From Bugulina stolonifera (taxonomy: Eukaryota > Bryozoa > Gymnolaemata > Cheilostomatida > Bugulidae): DNA of 64,000 nucleotides. Made by a program: the position numbers and the translations under genes. Below, piece by piece: positions 11,566 to 21,955 of the stretch (the stretch's first letter is position 1; each line of letters begins with the position of its first letter). The DNA lies in NCBI GenBank assembly GCA_935421135.1, contig OW285191.1, positions 6,395,504-6,459,503 of the forward strand, read 5' to 3'. A model generated the notes under the pieces. The model searched no databases. It was not told the DNA's origin and saw only the letters and a list, made by a program, of their open reading frames with translations.

Positions 11566-11747
11566 CAAAAGGAGTTTGGCACCAAAGACACTTGATGGGT
11601 ATCGCTGCCAGAGGTAACAATTTATCACGTTAGGCAGTGTAATTCTGACAGTTGTGATGTTGTTTGCCATGTACAAGTATACAATGTATATGTCGCTCAT
11701 GCAGTATTTTGATGGACCACTGGGATTGAATTTTAGTACTGCTTGTA
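11566..11747. repeat. Interspersed repeat P, copy 2 (182 bp)
   Basis: Direct repeat of 1,318-1,499 at equal length with a few substitutions. It lies about 430 bp beyond the minor-capsid-like fragment, so copies 1 and 2 bracket most of the Helitron and Polinton relics. Confidence 0.75.
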
Positions 11748-12043
11748 CACACAGAATTGAAAAGGATTATCATTAGTTGGTAGAAAAACAGCGTTTAAAT
11801 GTTTAACTTCATACATGCTGTACATGTATATGCACCAACTGTACCCCAGCTGCTGGTACTACTATGGTCTAAGTTTTTGAGGGCAAATCCAAAGCACCAG
11901 GGCCTATGCAACTGCAGAGTTGAATAAATGGTCAGCCTACTCATGGTAGCCTACCATCCTTTTTATTGAACTGAGGGTGGAGGCTGCTAATTTTCATTGC
12001 TTTAAGTTTCACTGCATACATGAGTTAGTGTTTGATTTTGCAG

Positions 12044-12631
12044 ATGTGAGAAACTCGACAGTTGTCAGCAGGCACTACGTCCTCAGGAATTGCCTGATGT
12101 TCTGTGCTTCCATTTGAAACTATTTCGAAAGGATGGCAAAAAACTTGAAACAACTGTAGCCACCCCACCATGTCTAAAAGTTAAAAATGCAAGTCCTTAA
12201 GCCAATTTTCAGTTAAGTGATTATTGAACCGCCAAACCACTTTTCTGTCATGAATTCAACACCCGACGCAACCTTTCTTATATTGCTGACAAAACAATTG
12301 CTGCTGCAAGTGAATATACTATGTAATGAGGGCATACCTACAAAATAATATGTATAGTACGGAAAATTAAATCACAAGAAAGTTTGAGACATGGAACTAG
12401 ATGTCTTTGATGTGCATTGATAAGAAAAATTACAAAATATAAATTACTATTTACCCAAGGTAAGACAAGTGACACAGATGGTGAAATTAAATCAATTGTT
12501 TGTAGGATCAAGGTCATGAAACAGATTACATTCTCCAAGCAATAGTCAAGCATACTGGCACGCAGAACTCAGGCCACTACACCAGCTACGTTAAAGTTGA
12601 CAGCAGCTGGTATCTGTACGATGACAGTAAG
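12044..12631 (+). pseudogene. Ubiquitin-specific protease (USP) catalytic-domain fragment
   Basis: Two exon-like pieces are seen. The first (from 12,044, after TTTTGCAG) encodes RCEKLDSC then LPDVLCFHLKLF, the zinc-ribbon edge and HLKRF-type strand of the USP fold. The second (12,506-12,631, 42 codons, TTTGTAG acceptor and GTAAGT donor, phase 0) encodes the catalytic His region NSGHYTSYVK and the WYLYDDSK box with the third catalytic residue. No donor fits the first piece well, the Cys box is absent, and no exon for the final strand is found before the LTR-like sequence at 13.1 kb. It may be a captured or orphaned fragment, or a gene split by insertions. Confidence 0.6.
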
Positions 12632-13175
12632 GTAAGTTTTAAAATAATAAGTCTGTCAATATGGGCTAGGGGATCAGATCCTTGCCTTCAGACCAGCCAG
12701 CCCCAGTCACATATCTGTGTCCCTCTCCAGCACTAGGTGACCAGCCTTTCGATTTTGGACTTCAAATAATGAAGGTTCCCTGTGCGTATGCCATCCGCAT
12801 GCACAATAAAGATCTCCCTCTGCTCTCATGGAAAGAAGACCAGGAACATTACAACAGAGCAGGCGGAAATGGTATCATCAGCACTGCCTGTTATAGCCTT
12901 GTAGCAATGTGCTTCATGCTGGGTTCGTAACAGGCTGTCATAATCTTCTGAACTGACTATATACATATTATGTACATTATGCGACAGCTTATTGTTTTTT
13001 TTATTAGTATGTAGTTTTATACACAATTGTACATGTACTATGTTGTTTACATATATTATATTGTGTAGTGTTTTAGTGCACATGTACTTGGGAAGACATG
13101 ACTAAATAGTAATGAGTCATGTACGGCTTATTTATAACCAAGTATCTGATTGGATGGTCTTATTATGTAATACCG

Positions 13176-13188
13176 TTCTAGAATATTC
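13176..13188 (+). promoter_or_regulatory. Heat-shock element 1 (consensus)
   Basis: TTCTAGAATATTC is a perfect three-unit heat-shock factor site (TTC-nn-GAA-nn-TTC). It lies 71 bases upstream of the TATAAG box of the LTR-like sequence. Confidence 0.6.
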
Positions 13189-13229
13189 CTTTTGGACCAT
13201 ATATGGTATTGTGAGTCATGGTAACTCTG

Positions 13230-13242
13230 GAACGTTCTAGAA
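13230..13242 (+). promoter_or_regulatory. Heat-shock element 2 (consensus)
   Basis: GAACGTTCTAGAA is a second perfect three-unit heat-shock factor site, 17 bases upstream of the TATAAG box at 13,259. Two perfect sites in 67 bp next to a TATA-type box are unlikely to be chance. Confidence 0.6.
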
Positions 13243-13954
13243 CTTCTATGCTTTACCATATAAGCAGGGGCTGAGAGAGAGCCCAACAGTGGCAGTTTTA
13301 GTTTTAAGTTAAGCTTCAGCAATAAACAAGGATATATCACACTATACACTACATCTTCTCTGCACTAGATAGACCAAGCTGTGTGTCACTTGATTATCTC
13401 TGACTACAGTGACTTCACCGAACTCTCACAAGTACAACTACCTTGTAACAATAGGGGGCTCCTCCAGGAAGTCATCAGTCGCAGACAGGGAGATTAACAA
13501 CGTCGGCATACACCAGATACTAAAAGCTGCAGTTAAAAGATGGCGTTATTGGAAAAAGTAAGTCAATAGTAGAAAAAGATATGGAACGTGAAGCTAAAGT
13601 GGAATCTGAACGTCTGAAAATGGAAGCGGACAAGGAGAATGCTTCAGCAGGGAGGGCCTAAGCAGAGAGCGTAAGCAGTGGACACCGGATAAATGAACGG
13701 CTATCAGCAAATATTAGATATGCTATAAGTTAATATCAGCGGACACACAGCTAGAAACAAGTCATCACTACAGCATTTTTATTGTAATTTACATTTAAAA
13801 GTGCACTTGTACTCCTACTTGTACCTGTGCTTGAAACTTTGGTTGTACTTAATTTTATTCCTAGAAAACAGCTGCAAACTGGAAAATTCTGATCAGCATT
13901 TTGAAAATGAAGGAAAGAAATGAAAAAAAATAAATATTTCTTGATTTTATTTCA

Positions 13955-14290
13955 GATGCTCACAAACATTAAAGGATCATGGACTCCTTCAATGGCAGGG
14001 GGAGAGAGATAACAACTCGTCCTACAAAGTCAATGCTGGACTGATGCTGTCCTCAAACGAGAAAACAGGCTGGCTACCTCTCTACCCTGACTGCCTACTA
14101 CCTTAAGACATACAGATACTAATGAATGAAATATATTCAATTGTAGACGATGTGGACAATCTGTTCTACAAATGAAAACTACCTTATGGCCAATACTAGG
14201 CCAGATTTTGATTCAACAGAGCCCCCTTCGCTGTCATCTAAAAGCGACAAACATGACAGCATTTTAGAGCTGGCTTAGCAAAAATATCAA
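13955..14290 (+). repeat. Duplicated gene block, copy 1
   Basis: The block 13,955-14,115 matches 16,815-17,035 (shared GGGGGAGAGAGATAACAACTC). The 16.8-kb copy reads in one frame as DFDKELIKRNIDSFNGRG and ends in a stop near 17,010. The following part (14,140-14,290) matches 15,255-15,386 and reads as the C-terminal tail ending DSILELA and a stop. I do not recognise the protein. Repeat Q follows immediately. Confidence 0.5.
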
Positions 14291-14659
14291 GGGATGAGAG
14301 TAAAACCTTACTATAGAGAGGTTTTTAATTCATTTCGCTTGTAGGATAACATCATTGGTGTGTATTCCAACATATTCATACTAATGGGGTTTGCATATTT
14401 AATTTCATTTTAGACGAGGACAAATCTTATAAGCCTAGTACTCAGACAGTGCATACATTATTATACACATTATTGGACTGGTTAATTTTGTCCTACAAAT
14501 AAAAAGTTACGCCTATGACCAGTGTTTGTGGGACACAATTATCCTGGATTTTAGTAGGGCCTATACTTATCACACAATAAAATATAGTATAACTTTGTAC
14601 TAGTTTCGTCAGAAGTAATGCACTACTTCAACTTGACAGCTACAAGTCAAGATTTAATG
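14291..14659. repeat. Interspersed repeat Q, copy 2 (369 bp)
   Basis: Direct repeat of 1,501-1,869 with equal length. It follows a stop codon of the duplicated block in front of it, which supports a 3' tail origin. After it comes a block (about 14,660-14,760) that recurs at about 17,095-17,195. Confidence 0.75.
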
Positions 14660-14842
14660 AGTTTCAAAACTACAAATGCAGATGTGCACCATAGACTGCA
14701 CAGAAATACGTACACAAAAAAACCTGCAAAAAACATGTGAGGAGAGGCACCTTCACAAGGTATGGCCAAGCAGGAAAATTTATTCGAGAAACAGCCGGGG
14801 TGCCTTCCTTTCAGTTTTCAAAGGTTGTCGCTGGTCTCAATG

Positions 14843-15308
14843 ATTACTGTGTTTTTATGGTAATAAAGAAAGATTACTCCATTCGAGAGTTTGGGAAAAG
14901 ACTGACAATCAAGTATAAATACTTTCTCATCTACCATGATGCTACAGTGTGGCTGCCATTACCAAGATCGACCTGGAGTTAAATATTGCTGGTAAGATGG
15001 GTGAGGAGCTGGGTGAGAAGCTGGTCTCCATGTGGAGGATCTCTTCTACGAATTAGAACTGTATGTCACGGCCAATTACTGTGTTTTCATGGTAATAAAG
15101 AAAGATTACTCCATTCGAGAGTTTGGGAAGAGACTGACAATCAAGTATAAATACTTTCTCATCTACCATGATGCTACAGTGTGGCTGCCATTACCAAGAT
15201 CGACCTGGAGTTAAATATTGCTGGTAAGATGGGTGAGGAGCTGGGTGAGAAGCTGGTCTCCATGTGGAGGATCTCTTCTACGAATTAGAACTGTATGTCA
15301 TGGCCAAT
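14843..15308 (+). repeat. Tandem duplication, two 232-bp units
   Basis: The unit starting at 14,843 is repeated from 15,075 with very few differences. Both encode the same block of the unrecognised protein (REFGKRLTIKYKYFLIYHD up to PRSTWS and a stop). The second unit is fused behind MEDLFYELELYV, so the join creates a new 60-codon frame (15,032-15,214). Near-identity of the units suggests a recent duplication. Confidence 0.85.
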
Positions 15309-15309
15309 A

Positions 15310-16810
15310 CTAGGCCCCCTTCACTGACATCTAAAGGTGACAAGTATGACAGCATCTTAGAGCTGGCTTAGCAGCAACAAAGTCGAGGGATGAGACTAGA
15401 ACCTTATTATAGAGAAGTTTCCAATTCATTTTGATTGCAGGATAATATCATTGGTGTGTATTCCAACATATTTATACTATGGTTTCTAATCTCTAATGAG
15501 CACCCGAATAGTGTTAGAAAGAGACAGCAGAATATGGTAGATCAACTCATAATTCACCCAAGAGCAGCCAGGGAATATGCTTACATGAGTTTTTCGTCAA
15601 TGAGGTGGTTTCTGCTTTTTCCATACAACTACCTCATCAGACAGATAGCTATAGTTTTGTCCACTAACACTTTGTAGAACGGATTGTATAACGTAAATCT
15701 AAAATTCTAATAATGTTAGGAAGTTATTATGATTATTACACCTAACTGCAACCCCAATCAGGATTTATCAGTTTGCACATCAGTGACCATAACAGAGATG
15801 TTATATATGATCCCAAAACAACTTTGAAGCAAATACATGTACATAAATAGCATAAAATATGCATTTGATAAATTCATCTACATGTAGCTAGATTCTATTT
15901 TCAACTATGGCCTATGTAATATTTCTAAACACTTAAAATTCATCAAGCTAGTTGGGTTGGGACATCAACCTCCTCAGCTATAGATGTCTTTCAGCCTATA
16001 AAATCCATGCAACCATCACTAGTTGGAAAAATAGCAGCAAGGAAAGAACAGCAAGGAAAGTTACTGAGTGGTATTGCTGTTGAAGAAAAGATAGAATACT
16101 ATATTTACATTTTCATGTGTGAAATTTAGAAATCAAACTTGTTGATAAACTTTGATATAGAAAGGATTACAATAGAGCACAAGGGTTGGCAAGCTTCTGA
16201 TTTAACTATAAGTATGTGTACTTGAAAGAATTGTACTTTGAAAAAGGAACTTATGAAGGTGAACCGAGTCTTTTCTTTTATGAAAAGAAGATGCCGCCAC
16301 ATAATGACTATAGAGATGTTTGTGGAATGGATAGTGGAGGAGGTAATTGTCATTGTTGAGGGCTTCATATTCAATATAGTAAAATATAGTTCAGTAAACT
16401 CATTGCTACCACTGAAAATCATAAAGGGTTATGGGGTTTCTGATTATGTAGCGTATGGGTATTTGGTATGGGGATCACTCTAGAATGATTTCAAACTAAT
16501 TATTTGTGACTATATGGAGGTCTATACTGGGCTTAACCTACATAGTTGTCACAGAAAGAAAATTATTAATGAATACATAAAAAGTAAATAAATATGAGCG
16601 CTTGTTATTATCACACTTCAAAACTTTTCGTTGGTATTACAACGTTGCTTATTGAATATTTTCATAAGGCTAACAAGTTAGAATTGAGGCATCACTCTGC
16701 CGAGACTAAACTTGGAAATGTTTTCTAATGATGTTGGTTTCAATGAGTTTTCCAGAGCGTACAAGAGAGAAATTTAAAAAAATACAATATGTCCTAGCTC
16801 CATTTCAGAT
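15310..16810. other. Partial repeat Q (15,387-15,480), otherwise unassigned
   Basis: After the tandem duplication there is the C-terminal tail of the duplicated block and a truncated copy of repeat Q (15,387-15,480). From about 15,490 to 16,810 I see only short unrecognised frames, including 16,126-16,422 on the minus strand and its plus-strand shadow. No gene is supported. Confidence 0.4.
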
Positions 16811-16814
16811 ACAC

Positions 16815-17200
16815 TCACGAATGTCATCAGCGGTCGCTAAAAGACTATTTTGGATTTACCACAATTGTAGACGACATTGACTTCGACAAAGAGTTAATTA
16901 AAAGGAACATTGACTCATTTAACGGCAGGGGGAGAGAGATAACAACTCATCCTACAAAGTCAGTGCTGGACCAGTTCTTTGCTCCAACGAGAAAGCGGAC
17001 TGGCTACTACCTTTAGACATATAGACACTAATATACAGCAATGGTTTTAAAAGCATTGATGGCATTTAGTAGTAGACAAAACTGTACCAAATGAGTTTCA
17101 AACCTACAAACGGCCGAGGTGCACCATAGACTGCACAGAAACACTGATACAAAAATCTGCCGACCTGTGGAAGCATGTGAGGTGAGGCATCTTGCGCTTA
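16815..17200 (+). repeat. Duplicated gene block, copy 2
   Basis: This matches 13,955-14,115 and then about 14,640-14,760 in the same orientation, without the intervening material found at 14 kb. The reading frame over 16,850-17,010 is open and ends with a stop; the last residues read FFAPTRKRTGYYL. The protein is unrecognised. Confidence 0.55.
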
Positions 17201-17269
17201 TAGAAGTGTGAGGATTTAGGTAGGGCAAATATATTCTCTAAATAAAAACATAACCAGTGTTTCCACACC

Positions 17270-18190
17270 TATCACAGTCTTATCTGTGCTCCTGGCATCT
17301 CTAGTTTCTAAAATTTTGAGTCGCTGCTGTTCGTATATCAGTTTCTTCTCATCGCTTACGGTCTCATCCTCCTATTGCTGCTTGTAGAGCTCGCATTATC
17401 ACATTAATCCTTTTTAGAGTGGTGAAATGCGAGATTAAACTTTGTATTGAATATATCTGTGCATTTCCACTCTCTGACGGGATCTGGAGCCTCAGAAACT
17501 TTTTTGTCATAATACAGGTTGTACATTTTTGATACTGAGCGGCAGTAATGTAAATCGATTTTTGGGAAAAAGTTGATGTTTCTCTACACCTCAATCTGAT
17601 GTGATGAATATTGTTTGCCATTGAATGGCTTAGCTACGGACGTGGGTAAGCCTGTCAGCTCATTCTTGTTTTTGTGGAAAATGTCTATTCTACTCTTGGA
17701 AATGTTTAATGTTCTACAGAAAAAATGCTCAGCATACGTTGTAGCGGACATCTTGAATTTTCATATTATACATTCTCTACGTTTGCTTTTTTCCTTTGTA
17801 ATCTTTCTGATGTCTAGCGTTGTTCTCCACTCGCTGAGTGCAGTCTTTAAAAAATACCTGGTTGCCATTTTAAGTCCAAAAACTAGCGCACAACTCAAGT
17901 CGTTCTTCAGAAATACTTTCGCTGCAGTGATATTTACAGCGAGAGCAGTCTTGTGGCAGTGGTTCTCTTGCTTTCTGAACTTAACCTTTCCCTGTTGTAT
18001 ATTGCTGCCCAATTTGCCTCTGCCGCTGGCCTACATTCTTTAGCCAGTTCTTCTCATCTCTTTTCCTTTTACGACCTCTGGTGGTCTCACCGCTGACACT
18101 ATCCTCTAATGCTAGAGAGTCCAGGTTTTTGTCATTGCTAGTGAGAAGCCTAGAATCTTTTTCACCATCGCCACTGCAGTATGGTATAGG
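17270..18190 (-). pseudogene. Decayed transposon-type gene (HYCR family)
   Basis: Reading the minus strand from about 18,180, short open pieces fall in order. They are a basic block RGRKRKRDEKNWLKNVGQRQ, a Cys/His-rich stretch with CSRCKYHCSE, then FFCRTLNISKSRIDIFHK, and finally INFFPKIDLHYCRS with NTKFNLAFHHSKKD. This order matches a large family of uncharacterised transposon-like proteins that I recall as multicopy in arthropods, Hydra and other invertebrates. I cannot name the transposon superfamily. At least five stops or frameshifts break it. The 17,761-18,012 and 17,364-17,621 frames are pieces of it; the plus-strand 142-codon frame at 17,615-18,043 is its shadow. Confidence 0.6.
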
Positions 18191-19836
18191 ATATATTGAT
18201 CAGTACATTATTCTCAAGACCATCTCCAATACCTACACAGTGATACTTACTTAGCATACTTAGAGTAGTCATCACGTTAGACCACTAGGGCGAGTGGAAG
18301 AGACGTGCCTCATTTGAGGAAAATAGTAATAAAATTTGTGTTAGCTTTTGCTAAATATGATTAAATGTCACTTTTCATGCTGTAGTGACCTCAGCACAGG
18401 TTCTGTGACGGCCCTGTTTTTATGTATTGGCATTGTTGGCAGTGTAATCTATTTTTCTCCCTTAAGATCTCGAATGGTTAGCGGCAGAAAGCTATTGTGG
18501 AATAACGAACCGTTTGTGCGGAATGTGGGAGGGAGTCCATGAGTCTGGGATCTGGTGGCCATTGCGGTAAGTGGCTTGTTGATAATGTTATAATAGGAGG
18601 CTGACAGAGAAGGGTGGTGCTCTTCCTTCGCGAGGATGCCCATGTTGCGAATTACCTTTTTACCCTAAATGACAGAAAAGCTTGAAATATTTGTACCACA
18701 CTCATTTGTCACATTCAGCTTTATTTTCCTCTATTTACTTGTCAATAAACTAGCACATACGTTTCAGCTGGCGTAGCTAATAAACTCAAAAAAGAGTGAA
18801 ATTCAGCAGAAGGTACAGCATCTGATTGCTGTAATATCTTTATTTGCTTTGCATGCTCCTGAAATACTAAACTGATTGCCTGGGTCATACTTGTTCAATC
18901 ATTCATGGAAACAAAAATGGTTATTCTGCCCCAGGTTAAAACTTGGCCATCAGTTGTGTTAGCAAGGTAACAGACAAAAAAACCATCAACATAATACTGT
19001 ATAGTATGCAACCAGCAACAACATAAAAGAAAATAAAACTACTCAATGTGCCATATAATATCTTCACAAGTCTGACGGCAATTGAGGTATTTGAAAGCAT
19101 TCTGGTGCTACAGAATGTGATACAGAAACTCATGGTGCGATGATGGCTAGCATGATGTCCTGTGGTTGCATCCAGCAATGCATATGCTGATACAAATATG
19201 CTCTCATCTAGTTAATTTCAGATTTAGCTGCTGAAGATCCGGTGCTCCATGGCAGAGCCAGCATTACAATGTCAAGATAGTTGACAGGTACAGAGGAAGC
19301 AATGCAAGCTCTTGACTTCAAGATGCCTGTGCGTGCCAGTTATACCATGCTACTCTGAGGGAGCACAGCTCTGCAGGTATACTGGTCTATTTGGAGTAAG
19401 GACTGAGGCCTGCACTCCTCCCTAAACAAGCAAACCAAGGGCTCTTCTCTATGTTAGAAGTCTGTGGTAACCTCACCATGGTCACTGGGAGGCAACAGAT
19501 GTCTCAGGCTAATAGTGCAAGAATCTATGGAATCACACCCAGAAAACAAACAGGCATCTAATAACCTGCAAGGCACCTATACATTTAAACCTTGCTGTGT
19601 ATTTTGCTGGTTGCTGGTTACTCTCGCATCCTTAACAGTTCAAAAAACATTTGGCAGTTGAGAGGATGACGTTGTTAAAGTAACATTATTGCAGCAAATA
19701 GCTAGTCGTAGACCCAGCTGAGTGAGTGCACTCCTTTTAAAATCAAAATTTGAAAAAAAAATTGAAAAATGGTAGTTCATTTCTAAAATACAAAGCGCTA
19801 TCAATATTTTGTCTGCCTCAACTTGTTATTTCGTAA
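18191..19836. other. Intergenic, nothing recognised
   Basis: Between the decayed transposon gene and element B there are only short frames (for example 18,936-19,178 on the minus strand, hydrophobic at its end) with no recognisable motif. I see no RNA gene and no clear repeat. Confidence 0.4.
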
Positions 19837-20616
19837 AGTAGTACAAAATTCAAAATAGAAGTATTCTAGTTAGTAAGTTCATATTTTGGGCTTCAAAATG
19901 ATACGCAACTTGAATTGGTTGAACATCTACAAACGGCTGTATTTGAACCCCAAAAACTGTTGAAATATAGCGATTTTGTAAAAGCTCAGGAAATTTTGCC
20001 AGGAATTTCCAACTATTCATTGATGTCACTTGTCTGTTCAGTATGAATGAGCATCCACATAGTTGAACAAAGAAATAAAGACAACCAAAGAGAGTGTTAG
20101 TTATAAATAGGTCAATTGTTACTGTGGGAGTAATGCTTCTTACAATTATAGTTTAGTTTATTGTACTAGTGCACATGACTAGTTGACCTATTAAAATCAA
20201 GTACAATATCAATTGTAAGCAAGCCCATGTTCATTGAAAAATTTCAGCAAATCATCGGGACAAAAGTGGAATCCCCTTTACACATTAATAGTTGAAGAAT
20301 TAAGCTATGTACATGTTGCATGAATACTAAATATAGACCGGTGATTCATAGTAATTTGCATTAGAGCAACCAGTGTTTGCGCGGCTCGTAGAACTAGTAG
20401 TCAACGTGCCGCTTGATCGCACTAGTGATAACCTGAACAAGTGACGTCACTTATTCACCTATTGTTGAATAGCTGAGCATTTTTGGCAATATAAAAACTT
20501 TAGAGTCTGATTACACTGAAGTAAATAAAGTAAATATAGTCAATTTGCATATCATCTTGAAGCTAAAAGTGTTACCTAACTGACTAGAATGGTCAAATCT
20601 TCAAAAATTGAATACT
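19837..20616 (-). mobile_element. TTAA-flanked element B, copy 2 (reverse)
   Basis: This is a reverse-complement copy of 3,790-4,568 and 26,876-27,654, 780 bp long. On the right it abuts TTAA (20,617-20,620); on the left the corresponding bases are GTAA, one change from TTAA. It is directly joined to module A. Confidence 0.85.
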
Positions 20617-20620
20617 TTAA

Positions 20621-21297
20621 AGAGTATTTCCAAAATTGACCAAAACCAATCAAAAGGTTGAATAGCTTGTTGAAAAGTACTTGCTCAGAGCTATTCAAAA
20701 ACGTCTGTCAGTGCAACAGCAGATGATATCATCTGCCACAAATTGATTTCAAACAAAGGCAGTCTGTGTCATCTGAGTAACCCAGTTAACCTTGTTATAA
20801 AGCACATGGAAAGGTTTTTATTCAATAACTTTTCTATTAATCAAGAGTTTATTAGAGAGGTTCATGTTCATAAGTACCATAACAATGGAACCACTTCCTC
20901 TGCATAAGCTCCTGAGGTATACAGTAGCCAAGTACTCTCACTTTTACACTTTTGATAACATGATACTTAGTCAAATATATTCACCTGTTTTTGTTAATTC
21001 AAACATGAAGGAAGTGCAAGTAGCAAGAAAATTTCTCATTTATTGGAGGGTATACTACAATTAGAAGACAACTTCTTCATATTTCTAAAAACTCCCATAA
21101 GTGAATAGAGGTAGTGGGTAGCCTATTTTCCAGTAATTTTCCAAAATACAAATAACATACTTGTGGTAAAACAATATTAGTGCTGGAAGACAAATAAAGA
21201 ACAAAATCTAGCATAAATCGTTTCCAATTATAGTTCTCTACTCCTACAAGAGAGGACAACTCAGGAAGACTACCCAGCCTTTGGGACTATTTCCACT
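20621..21297 (-). mobile_element. TTAA-bounded module A, copy 1 (reverse)
   Basis: Reverse-complement relative of 26,274-26,871. It is bounded by TTAA on both sides (20,617-20,620 shared with element B, and 21,298-21,301). Its length is 677 bp against 598 bp in the other copy, so there has been internal insertion or deletion. No coding frame is supported. Confidence 0.75.
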
Positions 21298-21774
21298 TTA
21301 ATGACTGCAACTGCTAATGGCCATTAGGTCACATAGTACAAGTATAAGGAATAATCTGACCACAATGAGTCCAAACTTTGAGCAATACAAAAACTACATA
21401 GGCTTGGCTGAATAAATAGCTAAGAACGCTGAATTAAAATCATTGTAATAACTCGATAGCAAAACAGTCTTGGATCAGGGGAGGTACATGTAGGTGGATT
21501 TCCAATAATTTAGGGCAGAGCCATCTGCCCAGAGGTTCATGCTGGATGAAGAAGTCAGAGCCTCATGAAAGCTTCCCAGTTGCAGTCATGTCTATCATAT
21601 CTACCAGTATTGTATGCAGTTCTCGAGTACACTTTGTACGAGAGGACTCGCATGTCCAGTGAGCAACAGAATAAAGCTCTTCATATTAATAATTAGTCCT
21701 CTTTAAGAAGCTCTATATATCTCGATATGTAAAAATTTTGATTATATTCAACTGCTTGGACTCCCCTAAATACT

Positions 21775-21780
21775 TTTATT
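21775..21780 (-). terminator. Candidate polyadenylation signal of DUSP12
   Basis: Minus-strand AATAAA about 175 bases downstream of the DUSP12 stop codon. It is the first clear canonical hexamer after the stop. Confidence 0.45.
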
Positions 21781-21955
21781 CCAGATAGATATGACCATAA
21801 TTGTCTTTAGCCCTTAGCGATTGCAGGGAGCAACCATCTCTTTAACTATTAAACTATGACACACAGGTCTTACGAACACGCTCACTCTCTATCAAATTTC
21901 CATGACATATTAGAGGAAGACCTTACCCCTGACCAAAAGTACTTACCTACCATGT

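Larger units (their letters stand above)
13080..13720 (+). mobile_element. LTR-like promoter plus gag start of a retrotransposon
   Basis: The layout fits a retrotransposon 5' end: an upstream enhancer-like region with heat-shock elements, a TATA-type box (TATAAG, 13,259-13,264), and an AATAAA at about 13,321. A junction ACAATA then GGGGGCTCCTCCAGG near 13,450 resembles the LTR end and primer-binding region of Gypsy-type elements. Downstream, about 13,545-13,660 reads with frameshifts as a charged coiled-coil stretch (EREAKVESERLKMEADKE), common at the start of Gag. The left LTR boundary is uncertain, and no second LTR, protease or reverse transcriptase was found, so this is a fragment. Confidence 0.5.

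Noticed and set aside
13128..13349. 73-codon minus-strand frame
   Set aside because: Antisense of the LTR-like promoter region; no motif.
17615..18043. 142-codon plus-strand frame, hydrophobic
   Set aside because: It is the antisense of the decayed transposon-type gene, which shows recognisable ordered motifs on the minus strand.
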